A stretch of DNA of 51,193 nucleotides from CAZCFB01 sp964511535 (GCA_964511535.1 CAZEFW010000051.1:1-51193); one strand, 5' to 3'; numbered from the stretch's first letter, positions 23,048 to 31,370 are shown. Notes: a model not told the origin generated them from the sequence alone. Numbers and translations are program-made.

Positions 23048-23851
23048 TCAGGGCAGCACCACCGCGTGGTTCAGCTGGTAGTGCTTCGCGCCATGCTTGA
23101 CCATCACCGCGTCGTCCATCAGCCCCATGGGCGCCATCTTGAACAGCGGCAGCAGGGCGGCGGTGACCTCCTTGCTGGTCACGGCGTAGCCCTGGTCACC
23201 CGTGGTGAGCAGCGAGGCGTTGGCCGGATCCAGAGACTTGACCGGCCAGGCCTGAATCTTTGCCTTGTCCAGCGTCGAGTGGTTCTTCAGGTCCGCCTCC
23301 TGGGTGGCGATGCGGATCTTGGTGGGCGTCAACGCCTTGCCGCCTGCGCGCACCGCGTTGAGCGCCTTGACAGCCGCCACCAGGCTCGACGGCGTGTCCC
23401 CGTAATCGGTGGACGAGAAGCCGAACCCGTAGATGCCGATCTTGTATTTCCCGTGGTCCGGTGTGTTCAGCGTGACCCAGGTGTACGGCATGTCCGTGGC
23501 CTTGGCCGCGTCGTAGCGATCCTTGTAGTCGGCGAACAGGTCGGGACGGACCAAACGCAGCAGGGCGCGGATCTCCGCCGGGGTGAGGGTGCGCTTCTTC
23601 ACCTTGTTCGGCTCGCCGAAGTACAGCGTCCCGTCCCCCATCAGCCGCATGAAGCTCCCGCCATAGTCATGTTGAAGGAACCGGGTCATCGACATGACGA
23701 AGCCGCCCTTGACCCCCACCGACGCCACCAGCGTGGCGGGCTGAGAATCCCAGGTGAACTCGGGCAGCACCTCGCGGCCGCCGCCGCAGCCGAGCAACAG
23801 GCAGCAGAATGTGACGTGGGGCATCAACTTGAGCATGAAAATATGGTACAT
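23048..23851 (-). CDS. Lipoprotein of unknown function
   Basis: This is a 262-267-residue protein with a signal peptide and lipobox (LLLGC, in the stretch MLKLMPHVTFCCLLLGC). Two ATG starts are possible (23851 and 23836); the second gives the more typical signal. The mature part has a LRLMGDGTLYFGEPNKVKKR-like beta segment, the sequence LTPAEIRALLRLV, and no enzyme motif. It is divergent from another lipoprotein gene starting at 23864; only 12-27 bases separate them, so at least one promoter must lie inside the other's coding sequence. The stop overlaps a possible CTG start of the deacetylase downstream, suggesting co-transcription. Confidence 0.78.
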   Translation of the reverse strand: MYHIFMLKLMPHVTFCCLLLGCGGGREVLPEFTWDSQPATLVASVGVKGGFVMSMTRFLQHDYGGSFMRLMGDGTLYFGEPNKVKKRTLTPAEIRALLRLVRPDLFADYKDRYDAAKATDMPYTWVTLNTPDHGKYKIGIYGFGFSSTDYGDTPSSLVAAVKALNAVRAGGKALTPTKIRIATQEADLKNHSTLDKAKIQAWPVKSLDPANASLLTTGDQGYAVTSKEVTAALLPLFKMAPMGLMDDAVMVKHGAKHYQLNHAVVLP

Positions 23852-23863
23852 CCTGCAGCCGTC

Positions 23864-24940
23864 ATGTCATACCCACGCCTGCCCCTGATCACCTGCCTGT
23901 TAACCCTCTGCCTCGCCGGCTGCGGCAGCTCCAAGGAGTGCATGCCCGGCACGAGGCGCTGCAACAGCGAGAACAACGTCGAGCTGTGCCGCGGGGATTA
24001 CAAGAGCTGGGAGTTCAACAAGAAGTGCCCAAAGGTGCAGACCTGCCGCGGCGGGCAGTGCCTGGTGGTGCCCAAGTCGTGCGGCAACGGCAAGTGCGAT
24101 CCCAAGGGCGAAAACTGCAACATCTGCCCCGCGGACTGCGGCGCCTGCTGCGGCAACGGCAAGTGCGAGAAGAACTACGGCGAGGACCGCTACACCTGCA
24201 AGAATGACTGCAAGCCGCTGGACAAGGGCGTGCCGCCGGGGGACCAGGGCACCACGCCCCCGGGCGACGGCGCGCCGTCCAAGAAGGACAAGGGCGGCGG
24301 CGTCAAGCCGTGCCAGCCGGGGGCGGTGTTCTGCGTGGGCAGCGAGATCCGCAAGTGCAGCGCCGACGGCAAGAGCGCCTCTGTGCAGCAGGACTGCAAG
24401 AAGCACGACTTCACCGGTGTCAGCTACAGCTGCAAGCAGTGCTCCAGCGGAAAGCCGGGGTGCGAGCCCAACAAGAAGCCGTTCATCAGCGGCTTCTCCA
24501 ACGGCAAGGGCAGCTTCAAGTACAGCTACAACGGCTACTTCACCTGTGAAAAGCAGGTGCCCTTCGCGTCCGTGATGTTTCAGGGCTCCACCTTCAACCA
24601 CATGGTGACCCCCAACGGCAACGGCAAGATGCCGATCTTCTCCATCAACATCAAAAACATCGCCTCGGGCCAGCAGTACAACATGGCCATGGACAGCAGC
24701 GGCGGCACGCCCCCCATCGTGGTCAGCCTGACCCGCTCCACGTCGCCCGCGGTGACCTGCAGCAACGTCTACCCCTCCATCAACCCGCCGCCGAGCCAGG
24801 GGTGGGTCAAGGTGACCTACGCCGGCACGAGCAAGGGCAGCACCATCAAGATTACCGCCTCGGGCCACCTGCTGTGCTACGAGAGCGGCCAGCAGAAATG
24901 GGAGCAGTTCGCCTACTCGGCCGACGGCATCGTGTTCTGA
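23864..24940 (+). CDS. Cys-rich lipoprotein, C-terminal beta-rich domain
   Basis: These 358 residues begin with a strong signal and lipobox (CLAGC, Cys20). A CMPGTRRCNSENNVELC segment is followed by CGNGKCDPKGENCNICPADC and CGNGKCEKNYGEDRYTC modules, and then a Gly/Pro/Asp/Lys linker (GVPPGDQGTTPPGDG). Another CxxGAVFCVGSEIRKC unit and an apparently globular C-terminal domain with many beta strands complete the protein. The CGNGxC-x(n)-CNxCPxDC pattern is common in myxobacterial surface lipoproteins. An in-frame ATG at 23843 is an alternative start. No catalytic motif is seen; the function is unknown. Confidence 0.82.
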   Translation: MSYPRLPLITCLLTLCLAGCGSSKECMPGTRRCNSENNVELCRGDYKSWEFNKKCPKVQTCRGGQCLVVPKSCGNGKCDPKGENCNICPADCGACCGNGKCEKNYGEDRYTCKNDCKPLDKGVPPGDQGTTPPGDGAPSKKDKGGGVKPCQPGAVFCVGSEIRKCSADGKSASVQQDCKKHDFTGVSYSCKQCSSGKPGCEPNKKPFISGFSNGKGSFKYSYNGYFTCEKQVPFASVMFQGSTFNHMVTPNGNGKMPIFSINIKNIASGQQYNMAMDSSGGTPPIVVSLTRSTSPAVTCSNVYPSINPPPSQGWVKVTYAGTSKGSTIKITASGHLLCYESGQQKWEQFAYSADGIVF

Positions 24941-24953
24941 GTCGACAGTCGAT

Positions 24954-24996
24954 AAAATGTCAACAAGGGGGGTCAGACCCCATCACTTGACATTTT
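24954..24996. repeat. REP-like nested palindrome
   Basis: AAAATGTCAA (24954-24963) pairs exactly with TTGACATTTT (24987-24996), and inside them GGGGTC-A-GACCCC (24969-24981) forms a second perfect palindrome. The GGGGTCAGACCCC core is a familiar theme of REP-type elements. It lies between two convergent genes and may terminate transcription from both sides. Confidence 0.7.
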
Positions 24997-25011
24997 AAGT
25001 GGAGAGGGTCG

Positions 25012-25332
25012 TCAGCAGCCGCAGCCGCCCACGCCAGGCAGCACCCGCAGCGGCTTCCAGTACCGCTCGTCGTAATCCACCTTGAACGGCAGGTACTGGC
25101 CCATGTTGGAGATGACCCGCCGGTCGAGCAGGAAGGTCACGCCGCCCGCCTCCACCTCCACGTCGCTCTTCTTCGGCGCGTCCAGCGCCAGGCCCATGAC
25201 GGGCCCGCCTCAGCCGAAGCCGCGCCAGAATATGCGCGGCATCTGACCTGGCTCACCCTCGGCGATGAGCTCGGCCACGTGGGGCGCGGCGCGTTCGGTG
25301 AGCAGGACATGCTGGTCAGGGGTATGCTCCAT
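25012..25332 (-). CDS. HesB/IscA-like selenoprotein (in-frame UGA at codon 41)
   Basis: The frame opens at ATG 25332 and reads 106 residues to a stop at 25012 if the TGA at 25212-25210 is decoded as selenocysteine. Translation gives VLLTERAAPHVAELIAEG, then IFWRGFG-Sec-GGPVMGLALD, and ends GGCGC. Iron-sulfur carriers of the HesB/IscA/SufA fold have Cys in a GGCSGF context at the Sec position and a CGC pair at the end. A HesB-like selenoprotein family with GFG-Sec-(S/G)GP is known from deltaproteobacteria and metagenomes. Homology continues in one frame across the TGA with no frameshift, and a candidate SECIS lies just downstream. A pseudogene is the alternative. It is divergent from lgt, 32 bp apart. 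Confidence 0.85.
25175..25205 (-). promoter_or_regulatory. Candidate bacterial SECIS element
   Basis: Downstream of the UGA the mRNA forms two adjacent stems. The first is GGCCC-GUCAU-GGGCC (25205-25191), 4 nt after the UGA. The second is GGCGC-UGGAC-GCGCC (25189-25175), whose loop begins 25 nt after the UGA and has a G at its second position. The second fits the general form described for bacterial SECIS elements: a short stem and a small loop with an early G, about 16-37 nt from the UGA. Structure is predicted by eye only. Confidence 0.45.
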
Positions 25333-25340
25333 GGTGCGGA

Positions 25341-25347
25341 TATAGTA
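25341..25347. promoter_or_regulatory. Possible overlapping divergent -10 boxes
   Basis: The 32-bp gap between the HesB-like gene and lgt contains TATAGTATCA. TATAGT (plus strand) and TACTAT (minus strand) both resemble -10 boxes. If used, the leader of the HesB mRNA would be nearly absent and that of lgt very short. This is suggestive only. Confidence 0.2.
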
Positions 25348-25364
25348 TCAATCCACCAGGCCCC

Positions 25365-26282
25365 ATGCACCCCACCCTGTTCAAGCTCGGCGAGCTGCCG
25401 ATCCCCACCTACGGCGTGGCCATCGCCGCGGGCTTCCTGGTGGCCGTGCTCATGGGCGCCCGGGCCGGCCGGCGCGCGGGCATCGGGGGGGACCGGGTGC
25501 TGGACATGTCGTTCTGGATGCTCATCTGCGCCCTGCTCGGCTCCCGCGTCATCTTCGTGGTCACCACGTGGGATCTCTTCTCCGCCCAGTGCAGCGAGGG
25601 GCTGCTCCCCGGCGTGGACCGCACCTCGCTGCAGGTGGCCTACGACTGCGCGCGGCCGCTGTTCTTCTGGGAGGGCGGGCTGGTGTTCTACGGCGGCGCA
25701 CTGGGCGCCCTGGGCGGCTGCCTGCTCTATACCCGCCTGCGCGGCATGAGCTTCCTGCAGACCGCCGATGTCCTGGCGCCCGGCCTGGCCCTGGGGCATT
25801 TCTTCGGGCGGGTGGGATGCCACCTGGCCGGCTGTTGCTACGGCATGCCCACGGGTTCGGGCCTGTCGGTGCGCTACCCCGCCGAGAGCGCCGCCTTCCT
25901 GGAGATGTTCGCGCGCGGCGAGGTGGTCATGTCCGCGGGCGCCACCCCGCCGCTGGTGCCGACCCAGCTGCTGGAGGCGGGCGCCGAGCTGGGCATCTTC
26001 TTCCTGCTCACCTGGCTCGCGGCGCGCAAGCGTTGGGCCGGCCAGGTGCTGGCGGCCTACCTCGGCCTGTACGCCCTGGTCCGATTCACCCTCGAGCTGT
26101 TCCGCGCGGATCCCGAGCGAGGCTACCCCCTGGCCGTGGACTGGCCCTGGCTGGATGACCTGCTCGGGCGCCCCGCGGCCTCCCCGGCGCTGCTCTCCAC
26201 ATCGCAGCTGATCAGCCTGCTGTTGGTCGGCGTGGCGCTGTTTCTCTGGTTCAGGAGGGGCGCGCCAGAGGGCGCTGAATAA
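25365..26282 (+). CDS. lgt: Prolipoprotein diacylglyceryl transferase (Lgt), copy 1
   Basis: The 305-residue polytopic inner-membrane enzyme transfers diacylglycerol from phosphatidylglycerol to the lipobox cysteine of prolipoproteins. The Lgt signature GRVGCHLAGCCYG is present, along with the YGG loop (LVFYGGALGALGG, where E. coli Lgt has a His before GG), and TQLLEAGAELGIF and RFTLELFRADPERG segments that match the family C-terminus. About seven hydrophobic segments are visible. It stands alone, divergent from the HesB-like selenoprotein gene, unlike the second lgt that sits with ileS and lspA. There are many lipoproteins in the window for it to process. Confidence 0.93.
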   Translation: MHPTLFKLGELPIPTYGVAIAAGFLVAVLMGARAGRRAGIGGDRVLDMSFWMLICALLGSRVIFVVTTWDLFSAQCSEGLLPGVDRTSLQVAYDCARPLFFWEGGLVFYGGALGALGGCLLYTRLRGMSFLQTADVLAPGLALGHFFGRVGCHLAGCCYGMPTGSGLSVRYPAESAAFLEMFARGEVVMSAGATPPLVPTQLLEAGAELGIFFLLTWLAARKRWAGQVLAAYLGLYALVRFTLELFRADPERGYPLAVDWPWLDDLLGRPAASPALLSTSQLISLLLVGVALFLWFRRGAPEGAE

Positions 26283-26397
26283 ATCGACGGTGACCCGGGT
26301 CGTAACCGGGAATGCAGATTAAAGAAGACACGGAACCGGATCCGATTATCCTGTTCACATCTGACAATTAAAGATTCACACCCCCAGGAGGAAAGAA

Positions 26398-27108
26398 ATG
26401 CGCCTTCCCCGCACCCTCGTAGCGCTGTTCGCCGTGCTGTTCGTGAGCAGCTGTATCGTCGTCCCCCCGCCCAAGGGCAGCAACGAACCCCCGCCCGAGG
26501 AGCAGCCCGAAGGTGAGGAGCCCGAGGGCGAGCGGCCAGAGGGGGAGCCCGAGGGCAAGGAGCCCGGCACCCCCGGCGAGCCCCCTCCGGGTGAGCCCGA
26601 GCCCGAGGAAGAGGCCCCGCCCCCGCCCCCCGCTCCGCCCAAAAACGTGGCCGACCTGGTCAAGGAGATCGGCGCCAACGACTGGGTGCACCTGGCCCAC
26701 AAGAGCCCGGGCTTCGAGGACGAGACCGCCAAGGTCGTGGTCACCCGCAAGAAGGGCGGCTTCTCCAAGCTGGCCCTCGTCGTGGCCGACGCCGGTCTGG
26801 AGATCATCAGCATCGACGTCACCCTCGGCAACGGCGACAACTGGGCCCCCAAGGTCAAGTCGGTGTTCAACGCCGGCTCCCGCACCCGCAAGATGGACCT
26901 GCCGGGCAAGGCCCGCTTCATCAAGCACATCGTGATCAAGTACAAGAGCACCGACGAGAAGGCCGGCAAGGCCAACCTGCACATCTTCGGCAAGGCCGCC
27001 GAGAAGCCGGTGAAGAAGGACAAGCCGGCTGCCGAGCCCGAGCCCGAGAAGAAGGACGCCCCCCCCGCGCCGTCGCGCACGCCCACCGAGGCCACCGACG
27101 TCAAGTAG
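26398..27108 (+). CDS. Lipoprotein with Pro/Glu-rich linker and small beta-rich domain
   Basis: This 236-residue protein has AGGAGG eight bases upstream of the ATG, a signal peptide and a VSSC lipobox (Cys19). An acidic Pro/Glu/Gly linker follows (about 25-78, with repeated PEGE). Then a compact domain runs to about 200, with alternating strands LALVVADAGLEIISIDVTLGNG and FIKHIVIKYKS followed by KANLHIFG. This arrangement resembles small YaaX/DUF2541-type beta-sandwich domains, but I am not certain. The tail is Lys/Pro/Glu-rich. It appears monocistronic. A hexanucleotide satellite begins 12 bases after the stop. Confidence 0.82.
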   Translation: MRLPRTLVALFAVLFVSSCIVVPPPKGSNEPPPEEQPEGEEPEGERPEGEPEGKEPGTPGEPPPGEPEPEEEAPPPPPAPPKNVADLVKEIGANDWVHLAHKSPGFEDETAKVVVTRKKGGFSKLALVVADAGLEIISIDVTLGNGDNWAPKVKSVFNAGSRTRKMDLPGKARFIKHIVIKYKSTDEKAGKANLHIFGKAAEKPVKKDKPAAEPEPEKKDAPPAPSRTPTEATDVK

Positions 27109-27120
27109 GTTGATGTAACC

Positions 27121-27228
27121 CCCCCCTTCCCCATACCCGCGCCCGAACCCGAGCCCGACCCCGACCCCAATCCCGAGCCCGAGCCCGCGCCCGAGCCCGA
27201 TCCCGACCCCTTCCCCATCCCGCCAGGA
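27121..27228. repeat. CCCGAN hexanucleotide satellite
   Basis: Just after the lipoprotein gene stop the sequence is almost entirely CCCGAG/CCCGAC/CCCGAA-type hexamers (27136-27215), framed by CCCTTCCCCATACC and CCCTTCCCCATCCC motifs. It has no coding sense on the plus strand and ends 18 bases before the next ATG. Confidence 0.75.
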
Positions 27229-27245
27229 AGGTCTACGCTCGCCGC

Positions 27246-28241
27246 ATGCCGGCTGCCCCATCCGCCATCCTGGTCCTGTTCGACGAGCCCGACGCCATCC
27301 TCGAGCTGTTGGAGGCGCGCTTCCCTGATCAGCGCTTCGTCCCGGTGCGCGCGCCTGCGGAGATCCAGGCAGCGCTGCGGCAGCACGCGCCCGAGGTGGT
27401 CCTGTCCATCAAACACGCGGCCTTCCCGGGAGAGCATCACCGCCCGGCCGTGCTCGCGCCCTCGGTGCGCTGGGTCCATGTGGGCGGCTCGGGCTACGAG
27501 CACATGGACCCCTGGGATCCAGCAAGGGTCACGGTGACCAACAGCGCCGGGGTGCTGGCGCCCTACCTGGCCCAGCGGGTCATGGGCGCAATATGGGCGC
27601 TCAATGACGGCACCCTGCGCTACCTGGACCACCAGCGGCAGCGGCGCTGGGAGGCCCTGCCCCTGGAGCCGCTGCAAGAGCGCACCCTGCTGGTGGTGGG
27701 GGTGGGCCAGGTGGGCGGACGCGTGGCCGAGCTGGCCCGGCGCAACGGCCTGCGGGTGCTCGGCGTGCGCCGCGGAGGCGCCCCCCACCCCGCCGTGCAC
27801 GAGATGCACCCGGCCCACGCCCTGGGCCAGCTGCTGCCACGGGCCGACTTCGTCTCGCTGCATGTGCGGCTGAGCCACGAGACTCGCGGCCTGCTGGACG
27901 CCGACGGACTGGCCGCCATGAAGCCGGGCGCCTGCCTGATCAACACCGCCCGCGGCCCCGTGGTTGACGAGCCCGCCCTGTGCCAGGCCCTGGCCTCGGG
28001 TCACCTGGGCGGCGCGTACCTGGACGTGTTCGAGGTGGAGCCGCTGCCAGCAGAGAGCCCGCTGTGGGCCCTGCCCAACCTGCTCATCACGCCCCACACC
28101 GCGGATCAGGTACGCGGCTGGCCCAGCCTGCTGGCCGCGGATTTCGCGGACAACCTGGAGCGGTGGCTCGAGGGGCAGGCGCTGGCGCGGGTGGTGATGC
28201 CGGGCAAGGTCGCGCGCGAGGGTGAACGGGAGGACCGATGA
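27246..28241 (+). CDS. D-isomer-specific 2-hydroxyacid dehydrogenase
   Basis: The 331-residue product has the NAD-binding Rossmann motif GVGQVGGRVAELA (in VVGVGQVGG) and the three catalytic elements of the family: Arg in INTARGPVVDE, Glu in DVFEVEPLP, and His in LITPHTADQ. Such enzymes reduce 2-keto acids to D-2-hydroxy acids or work in reverse; substrate cannot be read from sequence. The N-terminal domain has HVGGSGYEHMDPWD, matching the G-x-G-x-(D/E) region. Its stop overlaps the next ATG (ATGA), so it is co-translated with a nitrilase-family hydrolase. It is cytosolic. Confidence 0.93.
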   Translation: MPAAPSAILVLFDEPDAILELLEARFPDQRFVPVRAPAEIQAALRQHAPEVVLSIKHAAFPGEHHRPAVLAPSVRWVHVGGSGYEHMDPWDPARVTVTNSAGVLAPYLAQRVMGAIWALNDGTLRYLDHQRQRRWEALPLEPLQERTLLVVGVGQVGGRVAELARRNGLRVLGVRRGGAPHPAVHEMHPAHALGQLLPRADFVSLHVRLSHETRGLLDADGLAAMKPGACLINTARGPVVDEPALCQALASGHLGGAYLDVFEVEPLPAESPLWALPNLLITPHTADQVRGWPSLLAADFADNLERWLEGQALARVVMPGKVAREGEREDR

Positions 28242-29209
28242 AGAAGATCTCTGTGGCCGCGATCCAGGTGACATCCAACAACGGGCAGCTGGAGCAGAAC
28301 CTGCGCCGGACCGAAGGACTCGTGGCCGACGCGGCCTCCCGCGGGGCGGAGCTGGTGATCTGCCCGGAGTTCCTCGGCACCGGGTACCGCTACGACGCGT
28401 CCATCTGGCAGTCAGGAGAGCCCACCGGGGGGCCCACCGAGCGATGGCTGGAGCGGCTCGCCGCGCGACACGGCGTCACCCTCGGCGCGGGCTACCTGGA
28501 GGCCGACGGGGAGCATTTCTTCAATACGTTCACCATTTTTGGTCCGGACGGAGAGCTGTGCGGCAGGGTCCGCAAGCGCTCGCTCCCGTTCTTCGAGGGG
28601 TGGTATTTCAAGCCCTGTGACGGCCCCAAGGTGGTGCAGACCCGGCAGGGCCGCCTGGCCGTGGGGATCTGCAATGACTGCCAGACCGCCGACTTTTTGC
28701 GCCACCTGTGCGAAGCGCGGCCCGACCTGATCGTGATGCCACACTCGGCGCCCACCCCGCTGATGCCCCTGGCCGGGGTCCTGTTCCGGCGGGAGTACAC
28801 CCGCCAGCTGCGCGGCATCGCCGGCTGCTACGCCAGGGCCCTGGGCGTACCGGTGGTGATGGCCAACAAGGTCAGCCGCCAGCGCGAGTGGGCCCCGATC
28901 CCGCTGGCGCCCGGGCTGCGCATCCCCTGGCGCTTCGAGGGCTACAGCTCGATCCATGATTGCGCGGGTCAGCAGCTGACAGAGCTGGTGGACGCCGAGG
29001 GCGCGCTGGTGGCCGAGGTGAACCTGGATCCCGACGCCCGGCGCCAGCCCGAGCCGCCCCGGCGGGGGTATTTTTCCTTTTCGCCCGGGCTGGCGGGGGC
29101 TGCCATGGGGCCGCTGCTCGACGGGCTGGCCTGGCTCGGTCAGCGCGCCTACGACCGGAGCGACCGGCGGCGGGCCGAGGCGCAGCGGATCAGCGGATCG
29201 AAGGTTTGA
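28238..29209 (+). CDS. Carbon-nitrogen hydrolase (nitrilase superfamily)
   Basis: The 323-residue enzyme carries the nitrilase-superfamily triad: Glu in VICPEF, Lys in VRKRSLPFFE and Cys in GICNDCQTADF. It starts MKKISVAAIQVTSN, as usual for the family. These enzymes hydrolyse amides, carbamoyl groups or nitriles, or condense acyl groups; the exact branch is not clear. The cysteine region (CNDCQ) differs from the common CYDxRFPE form, which may mean an unusual substrate. It is coupled by ATGA overlap to the 2-hydroxyacid dehydrogenase, so both may act in one catabolic route, perhaps of a hydroxy-acid amide. That link is inference. Confidence 0.9.
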   Translation: MKKISVAAIQVTSNNGQLEQNLRRTEGLVADAASRGAELVICPEFLGTGYRYDASIWQSGEPTGGPTERWLERLAARHGVTLGAGYLEADGEHFFNTFTIFGPDGELCGRVRKRSLPFFEGWYFKPCDGPKVVQTRQGRLAVGICNDCQTADFLRHLCEARPDLIVMPHSAPTPLMPLAGVLFRREYTRQLRGIAGCYARALGVPVVMANKVSRQREWAPIPLAPGLRIPWRFEGYSSIHDCAGQQLTELVDAEGALVAEVNLDPDARRQPEPPRRGYFSFSPGLAGAAMGPLLDGLAWLGQRAYDRSDRRRAEAQRISGSKV

Positions 29210-29228
29210 AGGCCGAAAGGCCGCCAAC

Positions 29229-31322
29229 TCACTTGCCGCAGCGATGCAACAGCGTCCCCGATGCCCCCAGCGCCACCATGCGCCCGGGGCCCACGGGTCG
29301 CAGGCGATGCAGGTCCCGCTTGGTGCCGCTCTTCTTCGGCTTCCAGTTGCCGCTGCTGTAGTGCAGCAGCACGCCGCCCTTGCCCGCGGCGTACACCGAG
29401 GAGGCCGAGCTGCCCCACACCGCAAGCAGGTCCGCGCCGGTGCCGCTGGTCATGGTGCTCCACGTGGCCTTGGGCCCGGTGCGATGAACGATTGTGCCGC
29501 CCGCGCCCACGGCGAACACCTCGCCGCCAGCGCTGACCCACACGCCCTTCAGGTCCTTGGTGGTGCCGGGGCTTTGCAGCTTGAAGCCGTTGCCGTCGTC
29601 GAAGGTCACTGCCCCGGAGTCGCCCACCGCGTAGACCGCCTTGGAGCCGGCGCCATGAATGTCCCGCAGGGTGGACATGGTGCCGCTGGGGGTGGCCGTG
29701 CAGGACAGCCCCTTGCACCGGACCACCACGCCCAGGCCGCCCACGGCCAGCGCCTCGCCAGCGCCGGCGCTCCAGACCCCGTGCAGGTCGTTGCTGGTGT
29801 TGCTGGTGACCTTCTTGAACCAGTTGCCGCCGTAGCGGGTCACCGCGCCCCCCGGGCCCACCGCGTAAACGCCGCCGGCGCCGTCACCGAACAGCCCCGC
29901 GACGGCCTTGGTCATGCCCGAGGCCATGGTGTTCCACTTGGCCCCGTCGTAGCGCACCACCTCGCCCGCGGCCCCGGCCACGAAGATCTCCTTGGCGCCG
30001 GCCCACAGGTCGTTGGCCTCGCTGACGGGCACCCGCCGGCCGGCCTCCTTCCAGCTCTTGCCGTCGAACCGCATCACCAGGCCCTGCCTGCCCACCACAT
30101 AGGCGCTGGACTTGCTGCTGGCCCACACCGCGCCAGGGAAGCGCTTGGTCCCGGCCTGTGTGAGGGTGCACGGCTTGGCCGCGACATGCCGCACCCAGCC
30201 CGCGGTGAACTTGTCGTTGCCGCCCAGTACGAAGGCCTCGGCCGGCCCGGTGGCCCACAGCCCGCCGGGCCGCGACATGCTGACCTTGGTCCAGCAGGAG
30301 GGGGTGGCAAACTGCGCGCCGTTGTAGTGATACAGGTAGATCAGGCCGTGGGAGTGACCCAGCAACCAGACATCGTTGAGCCCGAACCCATGCACGTCGC
30401 TGAAGCCGCCTGCCGGGGGCGTGACCGCGCTCCATTTATTGCCGTCGAAGTGGGTTATGTTGCCGCCCCCCACGGCCCAGATGTCCTTGGGGCCGCTGCC
30501 CCAGACGCTGTACAACGCGATCTGGGCCCCGGTGGTGCTCGGGGTCTTGTCCACCTTCCAGGTGCTGCCGCTGAAGGTGGCGATGAGGGGCGTCTTGGGG
30601 TTGGTGGCCCCGCCCACGGCCACCACGTTGCTCGCCGAGCTGCCCCACACGTCGTACAGGGTCATGGTGATGCCGGTGGCCAGCTGCGTCCACGTGCCCT
30701 TGGCGCCATGCATCACCGTGCCCCCGGGCCCCACGGCGAACACCTCGCCCTTGCCGTCGCCCCAGATACCGTACAGCGCGGCCGGGGCGCCCGAGACCGG
30801 CTCCTCGGCATCCTTACCGTCGAACTTCACCACGCTGCCGTCGCCCGCGGCGAGGTAGACGTCGCTGGCCGAGCTGCCCCACACGTCGTTGTAGTCGCGA
30901 TCCGGGAACACCGGGCTCCACCAGCACCAGTCGTCAGCGCTGCAGATCTTGAACGCCGGACAGCCCGCCCCGCCGTCGCTCATGGCCATGTCGGCCGGGC
31001 CTTTGTCCGGCAGCGCCTTGTCAAGCAGCGCCTTGTCAGGCAGCGGCAGGTCAGGCGCGGCCTTGTCAGGCAGCGGCAGGTCAGGCGCTGGTGCGTCCGG
31101 CGCTGGTGCGTCGGGCACCGTGGCGTCAGGCACAGCCACATCCCGCTTCAGATCCGGCCGCGCCACATCCTTGCGCGGCAGGTCCACCGCCGGCAGGTCC
31201 CCGCCCCCGTCCACAGCCGGCCCATCTCGCCCCGGCCGTTGCACACTCCCCGTGTCATGGCAGGCGCCCAGCGCCACCATGAGCCCGGCAATGATCAAAA
31301 AGCCCCCTGGCAATCTCCCCAT
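29229..31322 (-). CDS. Lipoprotein with PDKAL-type linker and 14 WGSSASDVYAVG repeats (double beta-propeller)
   Basis: The 697-residue protein has a signal and lipobox (ALGAC, Cys21), then an Asp/Pro tandem linker (about 45-115) with units such as PDAPA, PDLPL and PDKAL. After a CPAFKICSADDWCWW segment, fourteen repeats follow, such as DVWGSSASDVYLAAG, GIWGDGKGEVFAVG, SVWGSGPKDIWAVG and AVWGSSASSVYAAG, spaced about 35-45 residues. Fourteen blades would suit two seven-bladed propellers. Such repeats are abundant in Myxococcota surface proteins of unknown function. It is transcribed in the same direction as, and just downstream of, the second lgt; a hairpin repeat lies between them. Confidence 0.88.
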   Translation of the reverse strand: MGRLPGGFLIIAGLMVALGACHDTGSVQRPGRDGPAVDGGGDLPAVDLPRKDVARPDLKRDVAVPDATVPDAPAPDAPAPDLPLPDKAAPDLPLPDKALLDKALPDKGPADMAMSDGGAGCPAFKICSADDWCWWSPVFPDRDYNDVWGSSASDVYLAAGDGSVVKFDGKDAEEPVSGAPAALYGIWGDGKGEVFAVGPGGTVMHGAKGTWTQLATGITMTLYDVWGSSASNVVAVGGATNPKTPLIATFSGSTWKVDKTPSTTGAQIALYSVWGSGPKDIWAVGGGNITHFDGNKWSAVTPPAGGFSDVHGFGLNDVWLLGHSHGLIYLYHYNGAQFATPSCWTKVSMSRPGGLWATGPAEAFVLGGNDKFTAGWVRHVAAKPCTLTQAGTKRFPGAVWASSKSSAYVVGRQGLVMRFDGKSWKEAGRRVPVSEANDLWAGAKEIFVAGAAGEVVRYDGAKWNTMASGMTKAVAGLFGDGAGGVYAVGPGGAVTRYGGNWFKKVTSNTSNDLHGVWSAGAGEALAVGGLGVVVRCKGLSCTATPSGTMSTLRDIHGAGSKAVYAVGDSGAVTFDDGNGFKLQSPGTTKDLKGVWVSAGGEVFAVGAGGTIVHRTGPKATWSTMTSGTGADLLAVWGSSASSVYAAGKGGVLLHYSSGNWKPKKSGTKRDLHRLRPVGPGRMVALGASGTLLHRCGK

Positions 31323-31370
31323 GGCCCCAGCCTACATGAAATCCCAGGCCGGGCGCATACCAGCCGCCAT

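Noticed and set aside
25137..25823. 228-codon minus-strand frame covering part of the HesB-like gene
   Set aside because: It is in a different frame from the HesB homology and mostly antisense to lgt.
27128..27245. Gly/Ser-rich coding sequence on the minus strand over the CCCGAN repeat
   Set aside because: Frame exists only because the hexamer lacks stops; it is antisense to and between well-supported plus-strand genes.
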